A stretch of 29,743 nucleotides of DNA from Hydrogenothermaceae bacterium (GTDB taxonomy: Bacteria; Aquificota; Aquificia; Aquificales; Hydrogenothermaceae), in assembly GCA_015490675.1 (NCBI GenBank), contig WFXI01000221.1, forward strand, positions 1 to 29,743, in the 5' to 3' direction. The translations under genes and the position numbers were made by a program. Numbering within the stretch: position 1 is the stretch's first letter; every line of letters begins with the position of its first letter. Below the pieces are notes generated by a model. It did no database searches. It worked only from the letters and a program-made list of their open reading frames with translations, and was not told the origin of the DNA. Shown here in pieces: positions 16,868 to 25,917 of this stretch.

Positions 16868-18484
16868 GTGAAAAATATAGCTATTTACTACCATGAAAGA
16901 ACAAAGCACCATATAGACAGACTGGCAAAATCACTCGGTTATCTTGATTGGGCTAACCAACCTGAACCTTTCAGGTTCTACGAAGGTACTAAAAAAATCG
17001 AGTTACCTCTACTAAAAGAAGACCAAAAATGTCCGTACATAGCACTTTACGATATAAAAAGGTGTTCTTCCAAAAATTTCAATATAAATACGATTTCTAA
17101 GTTTTTAGAGCTCTCCCTTGGGCTTTCAGCATGGAAATCAATTCCCGGTTCCCAGTGGTCGTTAAGGATGAATCCATCGAGCGGAAATCTCCATCCTACA
17201 GAAAGCTATCTTATTATTCCAGACTATAATGGATTAAAAGGTATTTATCATTACAATCCCTTTTTGCATGCCCTTGAGGAAAGAGTAGTCCTTCCAAATA
17301 AAACAGTAAATAAAATCAGAGAACATTTTAAAACAGATGGTTTTTTAGTTGTACTCACAAGTATATTCTGGAGGGAAGCTTGGAAATACGGAGAAAGAGC
17401 GTATAGATACTGTCAGCTTGATATAGGACATGCAATTGCAGCAATAACATTTTCAGCTTCTTTACTTGGATGGAGAGTTAAATATTTAAATGCTGTAGGC
17501 GATGAGCAGATAGAAAAAATTCTTGGATTTCACAAAACAGTTTGGACGGAAGATGAAGAAGAATTTCCAGAATTAGTTCTTTTTGTTTTTCCGAATAATG
17601 TTGAGGATGTTCCAAGAAGTATTCCTGATGAGGTTGTTGATGAGATTGGGAGTCTTCAGTTTAAAGGAATACCAAACAAACTTAGTAAAGAGCATGTTAG
17701 ATGGAATGTTATTTACGATGTGGCAGAGTTTGTTAAAAAGCCAAAGACAGAGGAGAGAAAATTTAAACTGAATGAAAGTAAACCTTTATGGATTGTTGAC
17801 TCAAAACTGAGTGCGCCTCAGATAATAAGAAAAAGAAGAAGTGCGGTAGCATACGATAGAAAAACCCATATTGATAAGAAAACATTTATACATATGCTTG
17901 ATAAAACTGTTCCACGAAGGAACTTCTCTCCTTTTGATACTGAAATTTCGAATCCGAGCATAAATCTACTACTATTTATTCACAGAGTACACGGTCTTGA
18001 GAAGGGACTGTACTTTTTCTTTAGGTATGAGGAGGATAAAGAACAGATAATTAAGAAGTCAAGAAAGGAATTTCTTTGGAATAGAGTTTCAGATGATACA
18101 GAACTTTACCTTCTTTATCCGGGAGACTTTGAATATACAGCTAAAATTGTAAGCTGCAAACAGGACATTGCCGGAGACAGCAGTTTTTCCCTCGGGATGA
18201 TTTCAAAATTTAAAGAGGTCATAGGTAAAGATTCATGGATGTACAGGAATTTACACTGGGAAGCCGGAATGATTGGTCAGGTTCTTTATCTTGAAGCAGA
18301 AGCTCACGGTGTAAGAGGAACAGGTATAGGGTGCTTTTTTGACGACCTTGTTCATGAGATTTTAGGATTTAGAGATAACGATTTTCAAACTCTTTACCAC
18401 TTTACTGTAGGTGGGCATTTAGAAGATACAAGACTTAGAACTCTACCACCTTACTATTATTTGGAAGATGTTAGAAAAAAATAA
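16868..18484 (+). CDS. SagB-type tandem nitroreductase (FMN oxidoreductase)
   Basis: Two nitroreductase-like domains lie in one chain of 538 residues. The first (about 70-260) has LRMNPSSGNLHPTESYLI, the SagB/ThcOx family signature, and RYCQLDIGHAIAAITFSA. The second (about 315-535) has RKRRSAVAYDRKT and LHWEAGMIGQVLYLEAEAHG with GTGIGCFFDD. SagB proteins use FMN to oxidise azolines in RiPP biosynthesis, but stand-alone double-domain members of unknown role are common in thermophiles. The start is GTG with GAGGT upstream. The stop lies 4 nt from the tRNA-Asp gene on the other strand. No SagC/D-like cyclodehydratase or obvious precursor is nearby, so the RiPP role is not supported. Confidence 0.85.
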   Translation: MKNIAIYYHERTKHHIDRLAKSLGYLDWANQPEPFRFYEGTKKIELPLLKEDQKCPYIALYDIKRCSSKNFNINTISKFLELSLGLSAWKSIPGSQWSLRMNPSSGNLHPTESYLIIPDYNGLKGIYHYNPFLHALEERVVLPNKTVNKIREHFKTDGFLVVLTSIFWREAWKYGERAYRYCQLDIGHAIAAITFSASLLGWRVKYLNAVGDEQIEKILGFHKTVWTEDEEEFPELVLFVFPNNVEDVPRSIPDEVVDEIGSLQFKGIPNKLSKEHVRWNVIYDVAEFVKKPKTEERKFKLNESKPLWIVDSKLSAPQIIRKRRSAVAYDRKTHIDKKTFIHMLDKTVPRRNFSPFDTEISNPSINLLLFIHRVHGLEKGLYFFFRYEEDKEQIIKKSRKEFLWNRVSDDTELYLLYPGDFEYTAKIVSCKQDIAGDSSFSLGMISKFKEVIGKDSWMYRNLHWEAGMIGQVLYLEAEAHGVRGTGIGCFFDDLVHEILGFRDNDFQTLYHFTVGGHLEDTRLRTLPPYYYLEDVRKK

Positions 18485-18488
18485 TTAA

Positions 18489-18567
18489 TGGCGGAGCCGA
18501 CGGGATTCGAACCCGCGACCTCCGGCGTGACAGGCCGGCGTTCTGGGCCAAGCTGAACTACGGCTCC
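18489..18567 (-). tRNA. tRNA-Asp (GTC)
   Basis: Acceptor stem GGAGCCG/CGGCTCC, anticodon stem CCGGC/GCCGG with loop CTGTCAC, T loop TTCGAAT, discriminator G, and an encoded CCA. Last gene of the tRNA cluster. Confidence 0.97.
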
Positions 18568-18574
18568 GCTTGGA

Positions 18575-18648
18575 TGGGCGGTATAGGATTCGAACCTATG
18601 ACCCCCTCCTTGTAAGGGAGGTGCTCTGGCCAGCTGAGCTAACCGCCC
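18575..18648 (-). tRNA. tRNA-Val (TAC)
   Basis: Acceptor GGGCGGT/ACCGCCC, D stem GCTC/GAGC, anticodon stem CCTCC/GGAGG with loop CTTACAA, T loop TTCGAAT, discriminator A. The next genomic bases are TCCA, so CCA is not encoded in register and must be added after transcription. Confidence 0.96.
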
Positions 18649-18668
18649 ATATTCAATTAGACTAATAT

Positions 18669-18695
18669 ATTATAACACCAACATATATTTGTCAA
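18669..18695 (-). promoter_or_regulatory. Promoter for tRNA-Val and tRNA-Asp
   Basis: On the minus strand TTGACA (18690-18695) and TATAAT (18669-18674) are both perfect, spaced 15 bases; TAATAT two bases further gives a 17-base spacing. It sits about 20 bases before tRNA-Val. Confidence 0.65.
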
Positions 18696-18745
18696 TACTG
18701 TACATCGGTTGGGTAATTACTAATTTAAATTTAAGAGAATTAAAA

Positions 18746-18822
18746 TGGTTGCGGGGGAGGGATTTGAACCCTCGACCTCCGGGTTATGAGCCCGGCGAGC
18801 TACCAGGCTGCTCCACCCCGCG
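18746..18822 (-). tRNA. Initiator tRNA-fMet (CAT)
   Basis: Loop CTCATAA with three consecutive G-C pairs next to it in the anticodon stem, and an unpaired C1-A72 at the acceptor end; both are initiator hallmarks. CCA is encoded. Confidence 0.96.
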
Positions 18823-18835
18823 CAAGGTGTATCAA

Positions 18836-18863
18836 AATATATTCCAGTTAAAAACCTATTCAA
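18836..18863 (-). promoter_or_regulatory. Candidate promoter for tRNA-fMet
   Basis: TTGAAT (18858-18863) and TATATT (18836-18841) spaced 16 bases lie in the 42-base gap before tRNA-fMet, on the minus strand. Read-through from the upstream tRNAs is also possible. Confidence 0.45.
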
Positions 18864-18864
18864 G

Positions 18865-18941
<77 letters not shown>

Positions 18942-18946
18942 TAAAA

Positions 18947-19019
18947 TCGGAGTGGCAGGACTTGAACCTGCGACCCCGTGCTCCCAAGGCACGTGCTCTG
19001 CCACCTGAGCTACACTCCG
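18947..19019 (-). tRNA. tRNA-Pro (TGG)
   Basis: Acceptor CGGAGTG/CACTCCG, anticodon stem CGTGC/GCACG with loop CTTGGGA, T loop TTCAAGT, discriminator A. The following bases are TTT, so CCA is not encoded. Confidence 0.95.
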
Positions 19020-19034
19020 ATAGAGCAGGAAAAT

Positions 19035-19063
19035 AATATATCACTAAAACTTATAAATTGCAA
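19035..19063 (-). promoter_or_regulatory. Promoter of the tRNA-Pro/Arg transcript
   Basis: TTGCAA (19058-19063) and TATATT (19035-19040) on the minus strand, spaced exactly 17 bases. The predicted start is about 9 bases before tRNA-Pro. Confidence 0.6.
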
Positions 19064-19217
19064 TACTTGGATATTTGGTTTGCAGGTCTAATAAACAAAA
19101 AATTCTGGTAAATAAACAACGAAGCCATTACCCTTTTTATTAAACTAACATTCTTTCTTATTTTTAAAGCTTCTCTCTTTTTTCTTATCTACGTTTTACA
19201 GTTTGATATAAGGCTTA

Positions 19218-19553
19218 CTATTCCTTTTCTAATTCCAAAGATTTTTCAGTTATTTCAACAATCTCTTTAAGAGACTGTCTTGCCACAATTGTAGGCGGAG
19301 ATGGAAGTTCTAAATCTTTTATCTGATTATAGACTTGGATAGCTTTTTCATCAGCTTTTTTAAGCCTTTGTTTTTGTTCTTCTGTTAGCTGGTTTTTGTG
19401 TTTTCCTAAATCTTTCCTTTCAAGAAATGCTTGAACTAATTCAATATCTATTGCAGTAGGTAAAGGAGTAGTAAAATCTTCAACATCTAAATACTTAATT
19501 TCTACTTCATAATTTCTTAAAAATTCTTCTAACTTCTTTTTTAAGTTTTTCAT
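19218..19553 (-). CDS. Hypothetical 111-residue helical protein
   Basis: I do not recognise this protein. It is charged and mostly helical, with a basic start (MKNLKKKLEEFLRNYEVE), a short FTTPLPTAIDIELVQAF segment, a Lys/Gln-rich helix (about 55-80) and an acidic tail ending LELEKE. There is no signal peptide or membrane segment. No clear Shine-Dalgarno precedes the ATG, and an AT-only inverted repeat lies at 19556-19570. It is the most downstream gene of the minus-strand group with the two membrane peptides and the KAP-like NTPase, so a linked role is possible. The 198 bases between it and tRNA-Pro hold only the tRNA promoter. Confidence 0.6.
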   Translation of the reverse strand: MKNLKKKLEEFLRNYEVEIKYLDVEDFTTPLPTAIDIELVQAFLERKDLGKHKNQLTEEQKQRLKKADEKAIQVYNQIKDLELPSPPTIVARQSLKEIVEITEKSLELEKE

Positions 19554-19648
19554 TTAAATAAAGGTTATTTTTAGTGCTTAGATTTTAGTTTTGTCTCTTG
19601 TATTTATTCTATTGTTATTTAAATAAGATAAAAAGAAGGAATGAATAA

Positions 19649-19759
19649 CTATGAGTGTTTTTCTTTCTTTTGAAGATAAATGCCAAAAGCAACCATTAAG
19701 AGACCAAATATAATCACACTACCAGCGACAACTAAAAGATTTAAAAGCTCATCGCTCAT
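19649..19759 (-). CDS. 36-residue single-pass membrane peptide (second of pair)
   Basis: The product starts MSDELLNLLVVAGSVIIFG and ends YLQKKEKHS: one hydrophobic helix of about 22 residues with an acidic N-terminus and a basic C-terminus, which predicts the tail inside the cell. AGGA lies 7 bases before the ATG. The start codon lies inside the 3' end of the preceding 36-codon gene (11 nt overlap), a common coupling arrangement. Function unknown. The regular topology, coupling and lack of competing longer genes argue that it is real. Confidence 0.55.
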   Translation of the reverse strand: MSDELLNLLVVAGSVIIFGLLMVAFGIYLQKKEKHS

Positions 19760-19859
19760 TATCTGTTCCTACAATAGATGACAAAATAACACCCATAAAG
19801 AATAATATAACTGCAATAACAGCTGAAGCAATAGAACTAGAAATATTGAAGTCAGCCAA
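19749..19859 (-). CDS. 36-residue single-pass membrane peptide (first of pair)
   Basis: Read from a TTG start, the product begins MADFNISSSIASAVIAVILF and ends SSIVGTDNER, with one membrane helix of about 20 residues. The start is uncertain: no Shine-Dalgarno is visible and the frame stays open upstream to about 19899 without an ATG. It begins 74 nt after the KAP-like NTPase stop and overlaps the next small gene. Its ILSSIVG end resembles the ILSMIVD end of the 27-residue peptide at 78-161, which may be chance. Function unknown. Confidence 0.45.
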   Translation of the reverse strand: MADFNISSSIASAVIAVILFFMGVILSSIVGTDNER

Positions 19860-19933
19860 GGCAACATAATTATTATTTTTGGGAATGGAATAAATCTGAT
19901 TCTATTTATATAACCATTCAAATTAAAAAACTT

Positions 19934-21652
19934 TTATCTGCTTCTTAATTTCCAAATTTCAATTTTTTCTTTGATTTCTGGACGTTCTTTTTCAAAATCC
20001 TCTAAAAACTTATCAAATTTTTCTATAAATTTTTCAACACTTTTTTTTGATGTTTTCCTTTCATGCCTTATAAATGATAATAGAATTTTTAAAAATTCTG
20101 GGTTTTTTATACACTGTTCTATTTGTCTAAAATCAAGTTCATTTAATTTTTCACCTTCCGTACTTGGACAATCCATTTTAAGAATACATAACATCAATTC
20201 CTTTAAGCCATCACATGAGTTAACAGTCAAGCTTTCGACTTCTTTTTCTTTAGTATCTATATACTTTTTGAGCTTGGGCACTTTCTCAGCCATGTTTTTT
20301 AAAGAATAAAGTCCGAATCTTTCTATTTTTATTATTCTTTTAAATTCTTCCTTATCTTCTATATAGATTTTATCTAAATATGAAGTGATAACATCGGCAA
20401 AATAATCTTTATATCTATTAGAATTTTCTTTGTCCATTACTGATAATATTTCTATCATCCAACCATATAAATCTGATATAGAAAAAATGCTTAATATATC
20501 TTGTTTATATTGTTCAAAAGGTTTCCATATTTTTTCTATAAAATCTTTATCTTCATACTCAATAGAATAAACATAACGTTCAAATTCTTCTTCAAATTGA
20601 TACTTTATTGCTAAATTCTTCCTCCTATTTAATTCTTCATCAAACTTAATTCTAATTTCTTCAGTAATATCATCCGTCAATAATTCTGTATCAATATATT
20701 CAAAGAAAGGATAGATAAACTCTGGATAAAAAGAGATAAATAAAAAATCAATTTTTTTTAAATGATTAAATAAATCAATTACATCTTTCGATTCCTTCGA
20801 TAAATCTTTGTTTTTCAAATAAATATTAAATTCTCTAATAATTTCTTTTATTGTTTTAGTATCTTTATTTTTGGCTTTTTTTAAATAAATAAATGGAAGC
20901 AAATATCTTACGGATTCTTTTAATAAATTTCTATCTACATCAATATTACACAGCTTATTTATAAGATAACTAACCTGAAGCATACTACGAATGTTTTTTA
21001 TATCATTAACAACAAAGAATTCTTTTGCTTCTTCATGAAAACATTTAAATCTATTTTTTATAAGTTCAAAATTTTCTTCAACTGTGGGCTCATAAGTAAA
21101 TTCAAAATCAACAATTTTTTCCTTGTATTCATCATATTCTTTTTTAAAGTGTTTGTACTTATCCAATAAGATTTCTTCATTTAAAATGAAAATAATTTTA
21201 CATCTTTTATCTTCTTTGAGCTGAGCAATTAATCCCATGATATCTTTTGGTTCAAGACAACTTGATAATCTTTCAAAATCGTCAATTACGACGATAGCAT
21301 TTTTAATATCTGTAGTACTAACAAGAGATAATAAATTACCTATCGCTCCAGCTTTAGATGAAACTCCTTCTAACTGTTGTAAGACACGAGATACATCTCC
21401 CAAAATTTTTCTAAATTTTGCAATTTTAAAAACTATTTCATTTTCAATTATATTTAAAGAATCTTTACCAAATAAAGATATATATGCATATCTCTGTCCA
21501 AAATTATTTAAAAAATTCCTTATAAAATGAGTTTTGCCAACTCCCCATTTTCCCTTTATGACACATACAGTTTCTTCACTCTGATTTAAGATTTCTTTTA
21601 GATTATTTTCTATATCTTTTATGCTCATTTGAAATTCTTTATCTTCTTCCAT
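19934..21652 (-). CDS. KAP-like P-loop NTPase, probable defence protein
   Basis: A 572-residue NTPase with Walker A KGKWGVGKTHFIRNFL near residue 35 and Walker B NAIVVIDDFERLSS near 118, followed by CKIIFILNEEIL (sensor-like). This matches the KAP branch of the STAND/AAA-like P-loop NTPases. Typical KAP proteins carry membrane helices inserted in the NTPase domain; I see none here. The C-terminal 380 residues are helical and charged with no recognised effector domain (segments such as YLLPFIYLKK and KFIEKFDKFLEDFEKERPE). A GAGG site precedes the ATG. It is divergent from the type I restriction locus with a 73-base shared promoter region and is followed by two tiny membrane-peptide genes. A role in phage defence is inference from family and context. 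Confidence 0.72.
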   Translation of the reverse strand: MEEDKEFQMSIKDIENNLKEILNQSEETVCVIKGKWGVGKTHFIRNFLNNFGQRYAYISLFGKDSLNIIENEIVFKIAKFRKILGDVSRVLQQLEGVSSKAGAIGNLLSLVSTTDIKNAIVVIDDFERLSSCLEPKDIMGLIAQLKEDKRCKIIFILNEEILLDKYKHFKKEYDEYKEKIVDFEFTYEPTVEENFELIKNRFKCFHEEAKEFFVVNDIKNIRSMLQVSYLINKLCNIDVDRNLLKESVRYLLPFIYLKKAKNKDTKTIKEIIREFNIYLKNKDLSKESKDVIDLFNHLKKIDFLFISFYPEFIYPFFEYIDTELLTDDITEEIRIKFDEELNRRKNLAIKYQFEEEFERYVYSIEYEDKDFIEKIWKPFEQYKQDILSIFSISDLYGWMIEILSVMDKENSNRYKDYFADVITSYLDKIYIEDKEEFKRIIKIERFGLYSLKNMAEKVPKLKKYIDTKEKEVESLTVNSCDGLKELMLCILKMDCPSTEGEKLNELDFRQIEQCIKNPEFLKILLSFIRHERKTSKKSVEKFIEKFDKFLEDFEKERPEIKEKIEIWKLRSR

Positions 21653-21666
21653 ATCATCCTCTTTAA

Positions 21667-21695
21667 TTGAATAATAGAATAAAACGTATTATATT
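21667..21695 (+). promoter_or_regulatory. hsdR: Promoter of hsdR, overlapping the KAP promoter
   Basis: TTGAAT (21667-21672) and TATATT (21690-21695) with 17-base spacing drive the plus strand. The same bases on the other strand give TATAAT (21688-21693) for the KAP-like gene, with a poor -35, so the two promoters overlap back to back. Confidence 0.55.
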
Positions 21696-21698
21696 CTT

Positions 21699-21712
21699 TT
21701 AAAGAACTTTAA
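21699..21712. promoter_or_regulatory. Palindrome at the hsdR start site, possible operator
   Basis: TTAAAG and CTTTAA form a perfect 6-base inverted repeat around AA, placed just after the hsdR -10 box and between the two divergent promoters. A short AT-rich palindrome can arise by chance. Confidence 0.3.
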
Positions 21713-21725
21713 GCTTTGTTAAACA

Positions 21726-24452
21726 ATGAAACCAGAAGAAAAAACAAGAGAATTAATAGACCAGCAGCTTAAAAATGCGGGATGGGAAGTTCAGGATTAT
21801 AAAAGAATCAACCTATCATCAAATTTAGGTATAGCTGTAAGAGAATTCCCTTTAAAAGGTGGAATTACAGCAGATTATCTATTATTTGTAAATAAGAGAG
21901 CCATTGGTGTAATAGAGGCAAAACCAGAAGGAACTACTCTTGGAGGAGTTTCGGAGCAATCCCAAAGATACTTAGAATCATTACCTGAAAATATTCCTCA
22001 CTATCAAATCCCTTTACCTTTTTCTTATGAAGCTTCTGGAACAGAAATATTTTTTAGAGACATAAGAGACCCTGAATATCGTTCAAGAAGAGTTTTTTAT
22101 TTTCACAAACCTCAAACACTGCAAGAATGGGCAGAAGATAAAACCACACTAAGACAAAGATTAAAAGAACTTCCTGTTAAATATCCTTTGAATAAAGAAG
22201 GTTTAAGAGATGCCCAATATGAAGCTATAAAAAATCTTGAAATTTCATTAGCACAGAATAAGCTCCGTGCCTTAATTCAAATGGCAACAGGCAGCGGTAA
22301 AACCTATGTAGCGGTAGCTGAAAGCTATAGACTAATCAAATATGCAAAAGCAAAAAGAATTCTATTTCTTGTAGATAGAGCAAATCTTGGAAGGCAAACT
22401 TTAAGAGAATTTCAAAATTATATTACTCCAGATGATGGAAGAAAATTTACAGAGCTGTATAATGTTCAGTTATTAAATTCAAAGGTTATTGACCCTGTTA
22501 GTAAGGTTTGTATTTCAACAATTCAAAGAATGTATTCAATACTCAAAGGTGAAGAACTTGAAGAAGAATTAGATGAAAAATCTTTATTTGAGTTAGAAGA
22601 GAAAATAAAAAAACCTTTAGAAGTAGAATATAACCCAAAAGTTCCTATTGAAACATTTGATTTCATTATAGTTGATGAGTGCCACCGTTCAATTTATAAC
22701 CTATGGAGACAGGTTTTAGAATACTTTGACGCTTTTATTATTGGTTTAACTGCTACCCCTGCAAAACATACCATAGCCTTTTTTAATAAAAATCTTGTTA
22801 TGGAATATCCACATGAAAAGGCTGTGGCTGATGGAGTAAATGTTCCTTATGATGTTTATAGAATAAAAACGAAAATTTCAGAACAAGGTGCAAAAATAGA
22901 TGCTGGTTTTAATGTAAAAAAGAGGGATAAATTAACAAGAGAGCAAAGATGGGAACTATTAGATGAAGAAGTTGAATATAATTCAAAACAACTTGATAGA
23001 AGTGTTGTTGTTCCTGACCAGATAAGAACAATTATAAGAACATTCAAAGAAAAACTATTCACTGACCTTTATTTTTGCTAAAGATGATTCACATGCTGAT
23101 GATATTGTTCATATAGTTAGGGAAGAATTTGGAAAAGGGAATGAATTTTGTAAAAAAATCACATACAAAACAACTGGTGAAAAACCTGAAGATTTAATAG
23201 CAAGTTTTAGAAATTCTTATAACCCAAGAATCGTGGTGACAGTTGATATGATTTCAACAGGAACAGACATAAAACCTGTTGAGTGTCTTATTTTTATGAG
23301 AGATGTTAAATCAAGGGTTCTATTTGAACAGATGAAAGGAAGAGGAACAAGAGTAATTAATTCTGAAGACTTACAGGCTGTCACTCCAGATACAAAACAT
23401 AAAACACATTTTGTTATTATTGATGCTGTCGGTGTAACTGATAATGATAAAACAGACTCAAGACCGCTTGAGAGAAAGAGAAGTGTTCCTTTTGAAAAAC
23501 TCCTGTATAATGTAGCTTTAGGAATAAGAGATGAAGATACTGTTCTTTCTTTAGGAAACAGATTAGCAAGACTTCAAAGAACTTTATCTGTTAATCAACA
23601 AAAAGAGTTAGAGGAAAGAGCAGGAAAACCACTAAAAGACATTATTAATAAACTTTTTGAATCAGTAGACCCTGATAAAAAGATAGAAAAAGCAAAAGAG
23701 TTATATAAAACTGAAAGTCCAACACAAGAGCAAATAAAAAAAGCAGAAGAAGAATTAATTAACAAAGCTTGCGAACCTTTAGATAATCCTGATTTTAGAG
23801 AGGCTTTAATCCAAATTAAAAAAGCTAATGAACAAATAATAGATGATATAAATGTTGATGAGGTAACCTATGCAGGATTTGATGAAGAAGCAAAAGAAAG
23901 AGCAATGAAAACAATTGAAAGCTTTAAAAGGTTTATAGAAGACAACAAAGATGAAATTGATGCCCTACAGATAATTTATAACCAGCCGTATTCAAAAAGA
24001 CATATAACATTTAAACAGATTAAGGAACTTGCAGAAAAAATACAAAAACCACCTTATAACTTAACTCCTGAACATATATGGAAGGCATATGAACAACTTG
24101 AAAAATCAAAAGTTAAAGGTGCAGGAAGTGTTAAACTATTAACCGATATTATCTCACTTATCAGATTTACACTTGGAATTGATGAAGTTTTAATGCATTT
24201 TCCAGATATTGTTGACCAAAATTTCAAGAAATGGTTAAAAGAACAAGAAAAAAAGGCAGAAAATTTACAGATGAACAGATAGAATGGTTAAAAATGATAA
24301 AAGACCACATAGCAACAAGTGCAGAAATATCAAAAGATGATTTTGATTATCCACCATTTAACGAAAAGGGAGGACTGATAAAGTTTTATAATCTTTTTGG
24401 AGATGAGATGGATAAAATATTAGAAGAGTTAAATGAGGAATTAGTTGCATGA
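21726..24452 (+). pseudogene. hsdR: Type I restriction subunit HsdR, two frame breaks
   Basis: The restriction and translocation subunit of a type I system. In the first frame (to 23081) the N-terminal nuclease shows GITADYLLFV and GVIEAKPEG (PD-ExK), then helicase motifs QMATGSGKTYVA, DECHRS and GLTATP. Motifs V-VI (VTVDMISTGTDIKP, FEQMKGRGTRVI) lie in a second frame, 23062-24282, and the C-terminus (FTDEQIEWLKMIKDHI to NEELVA) in a third, to 24452. Break 1 is near 23061-23070, where KEKLFT is joined out of frame to TFIFAKDDSHADDIV; relatives have about a dozen more residues here, so I infer a small deletion. Break 2 lies on seven A at 24248-24254 and needs a -1 shift. HsdS begins at the overlapping ATGA. 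As written, no full HsdR can be made, so restriction is probably lost. Confidence 0.88.
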
Positions 24453-24465
24453 ATGAAAATAAATT

Positions 24466-25330
24466 GCCAGAGATACCAAAAGAATGGAAGTGGGTAAGAT
24501 TAGAGGATGTATCATATTTAATAACAGATGGAACACATAAAACGCCAAAATATCAAGAAAAAGGTATAAGATTTATATCAATAGCAAATATAAGACCCTT
24601 TCAACCTATTAATTGGGATGCTTACGAGAAATATATTTCTTATGAAGAGCATTTAGAATTAATAAAAAGAGCAAAACCAGAGAAAGATGATATTTTGTTT
24701 CCAAGGATTGGAACCCTTGGATTTGCCAAAAGAATAGACTTTGATGAAGAAGTTTCAATTTTTGTTGGATTAGGTCTTGTAAAACCAATAAAAAAATATG
24801 TATTGCCTAAATATATTGAATATTACATGAATACACCTTATGTAAATAAATATTCTCATAAAAAGCTACAGGAACAGGAAGATTAACTCTTCCGCTACAT
24901 GCAAGTAAAGCAATGCCTTTCCCTCTTTCTCCCCTCCCTGAACAACAAAAAATTGTTGAGATTTTGGAAGAAGCATTTAGCAAAATTGATGCAGGGGTTG
25001 AAGGACTTAAAAAGATAAAAAAATTGCTTTCTTTATATAGACAAGCGGTTTTAAAGTATGCCTTTGAAGGAAAACTCACTGAAGAATGGAGAGAGAAAAA
25101 CAAAGATAAACTTGAACCAGCAGAAAAACTGATAGAAAAAATAAAAAAAGAAAGAGAAGAAAGATACAAACAAGAGCTTGAAGAGTGGAAAAAAGCCTGT
25201 GAAATAGCTAAAAAAGAAGGTAAAAAGAAACCACCTAAACCAAAACCACCAAAAGAACTCCCACCTATAACAGAAGAAGAACTGAAAAACTTACCAGAGG
25301 TACCAAAGGAGTGGAAGTGGGTAAGATTAG
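24466..25330 (+). repeat. Direct repeat pair at the two HsdS domain starts
   Basis: 38-base copies at 24466-24503 and 25293-25330 encode PEIPKEWKWVRL and PEVPKEWKWVRL. Their last 19 bases (TGGAAGTGGGTAAGATTAG) are identical. Such repeats can recombine and swap or delete target-recognition domains. Confidence 0.8.
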
Positions 25331-25917
25331 GAGAAGTAGGAACTGTTTATTCTGGAGGCACACCTTCTACAAAAGTTCCAAGTTATTGGGGTGATGAAAT
25401 ACCATGGATAACACCTGCTGATTTATCAGGCTATAAACATAAATATATAAGTAAAGGTAGGAAATCTATAACTAAATTAGGATTAGAAAATTCTTCGGCA
25501 GTTTTAATGCCTGCTGGGACGGTATTATTTTCATCCAGAGCACCTATTGGGTATGTAGCTATAGCGTCAAATCCAGTTAGCACAAATCAGGGATTTAAAA
25601 GTATATATCCCTATAAAAGTATTCTAAGTGATTTTATCTATTATTATTTGAAATTTGCTAAAGAAATTATAGAAAATATGGGAAGTGGAACCACATTTAA
25701 AGAGGTTTCTGCAAAAGTATTTAATTTAATTCCTTTTCCTTTATTATCTTTGTCTGAACAACAAAAAATCGTAGAAGAGATTGAATATAGACTATCAATA
25801 ACTGATAAGCTTGAAGAAACAGTTGATAGACTTTTAGAAAAAGCAGAAAAGTTAAAACAATCCTATCTAAAATACGCATTTGAGGGAAAGCTAACAGAAG
25901 AATGGCGAAAACAAAAC
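25053..25917 (+). repeat. Direct repeat pair at the two HsdS conserved regions
   Basis: Copies of 49 bases at 25053-25101 and 25869-25917 encode KYAFEGKLTEEWR followed by divergent basic tails. They match well at the protein level and more loosely at the DNA level. Confidence 0.7.

Noticed and set aside
16201..18484. A RiPP biosynthetic cluster built on C39 and SagB
   Set aside because: No cyclodehydratase, precursor peptide or exporter is visible, and the surrounding operon is housekeeping.
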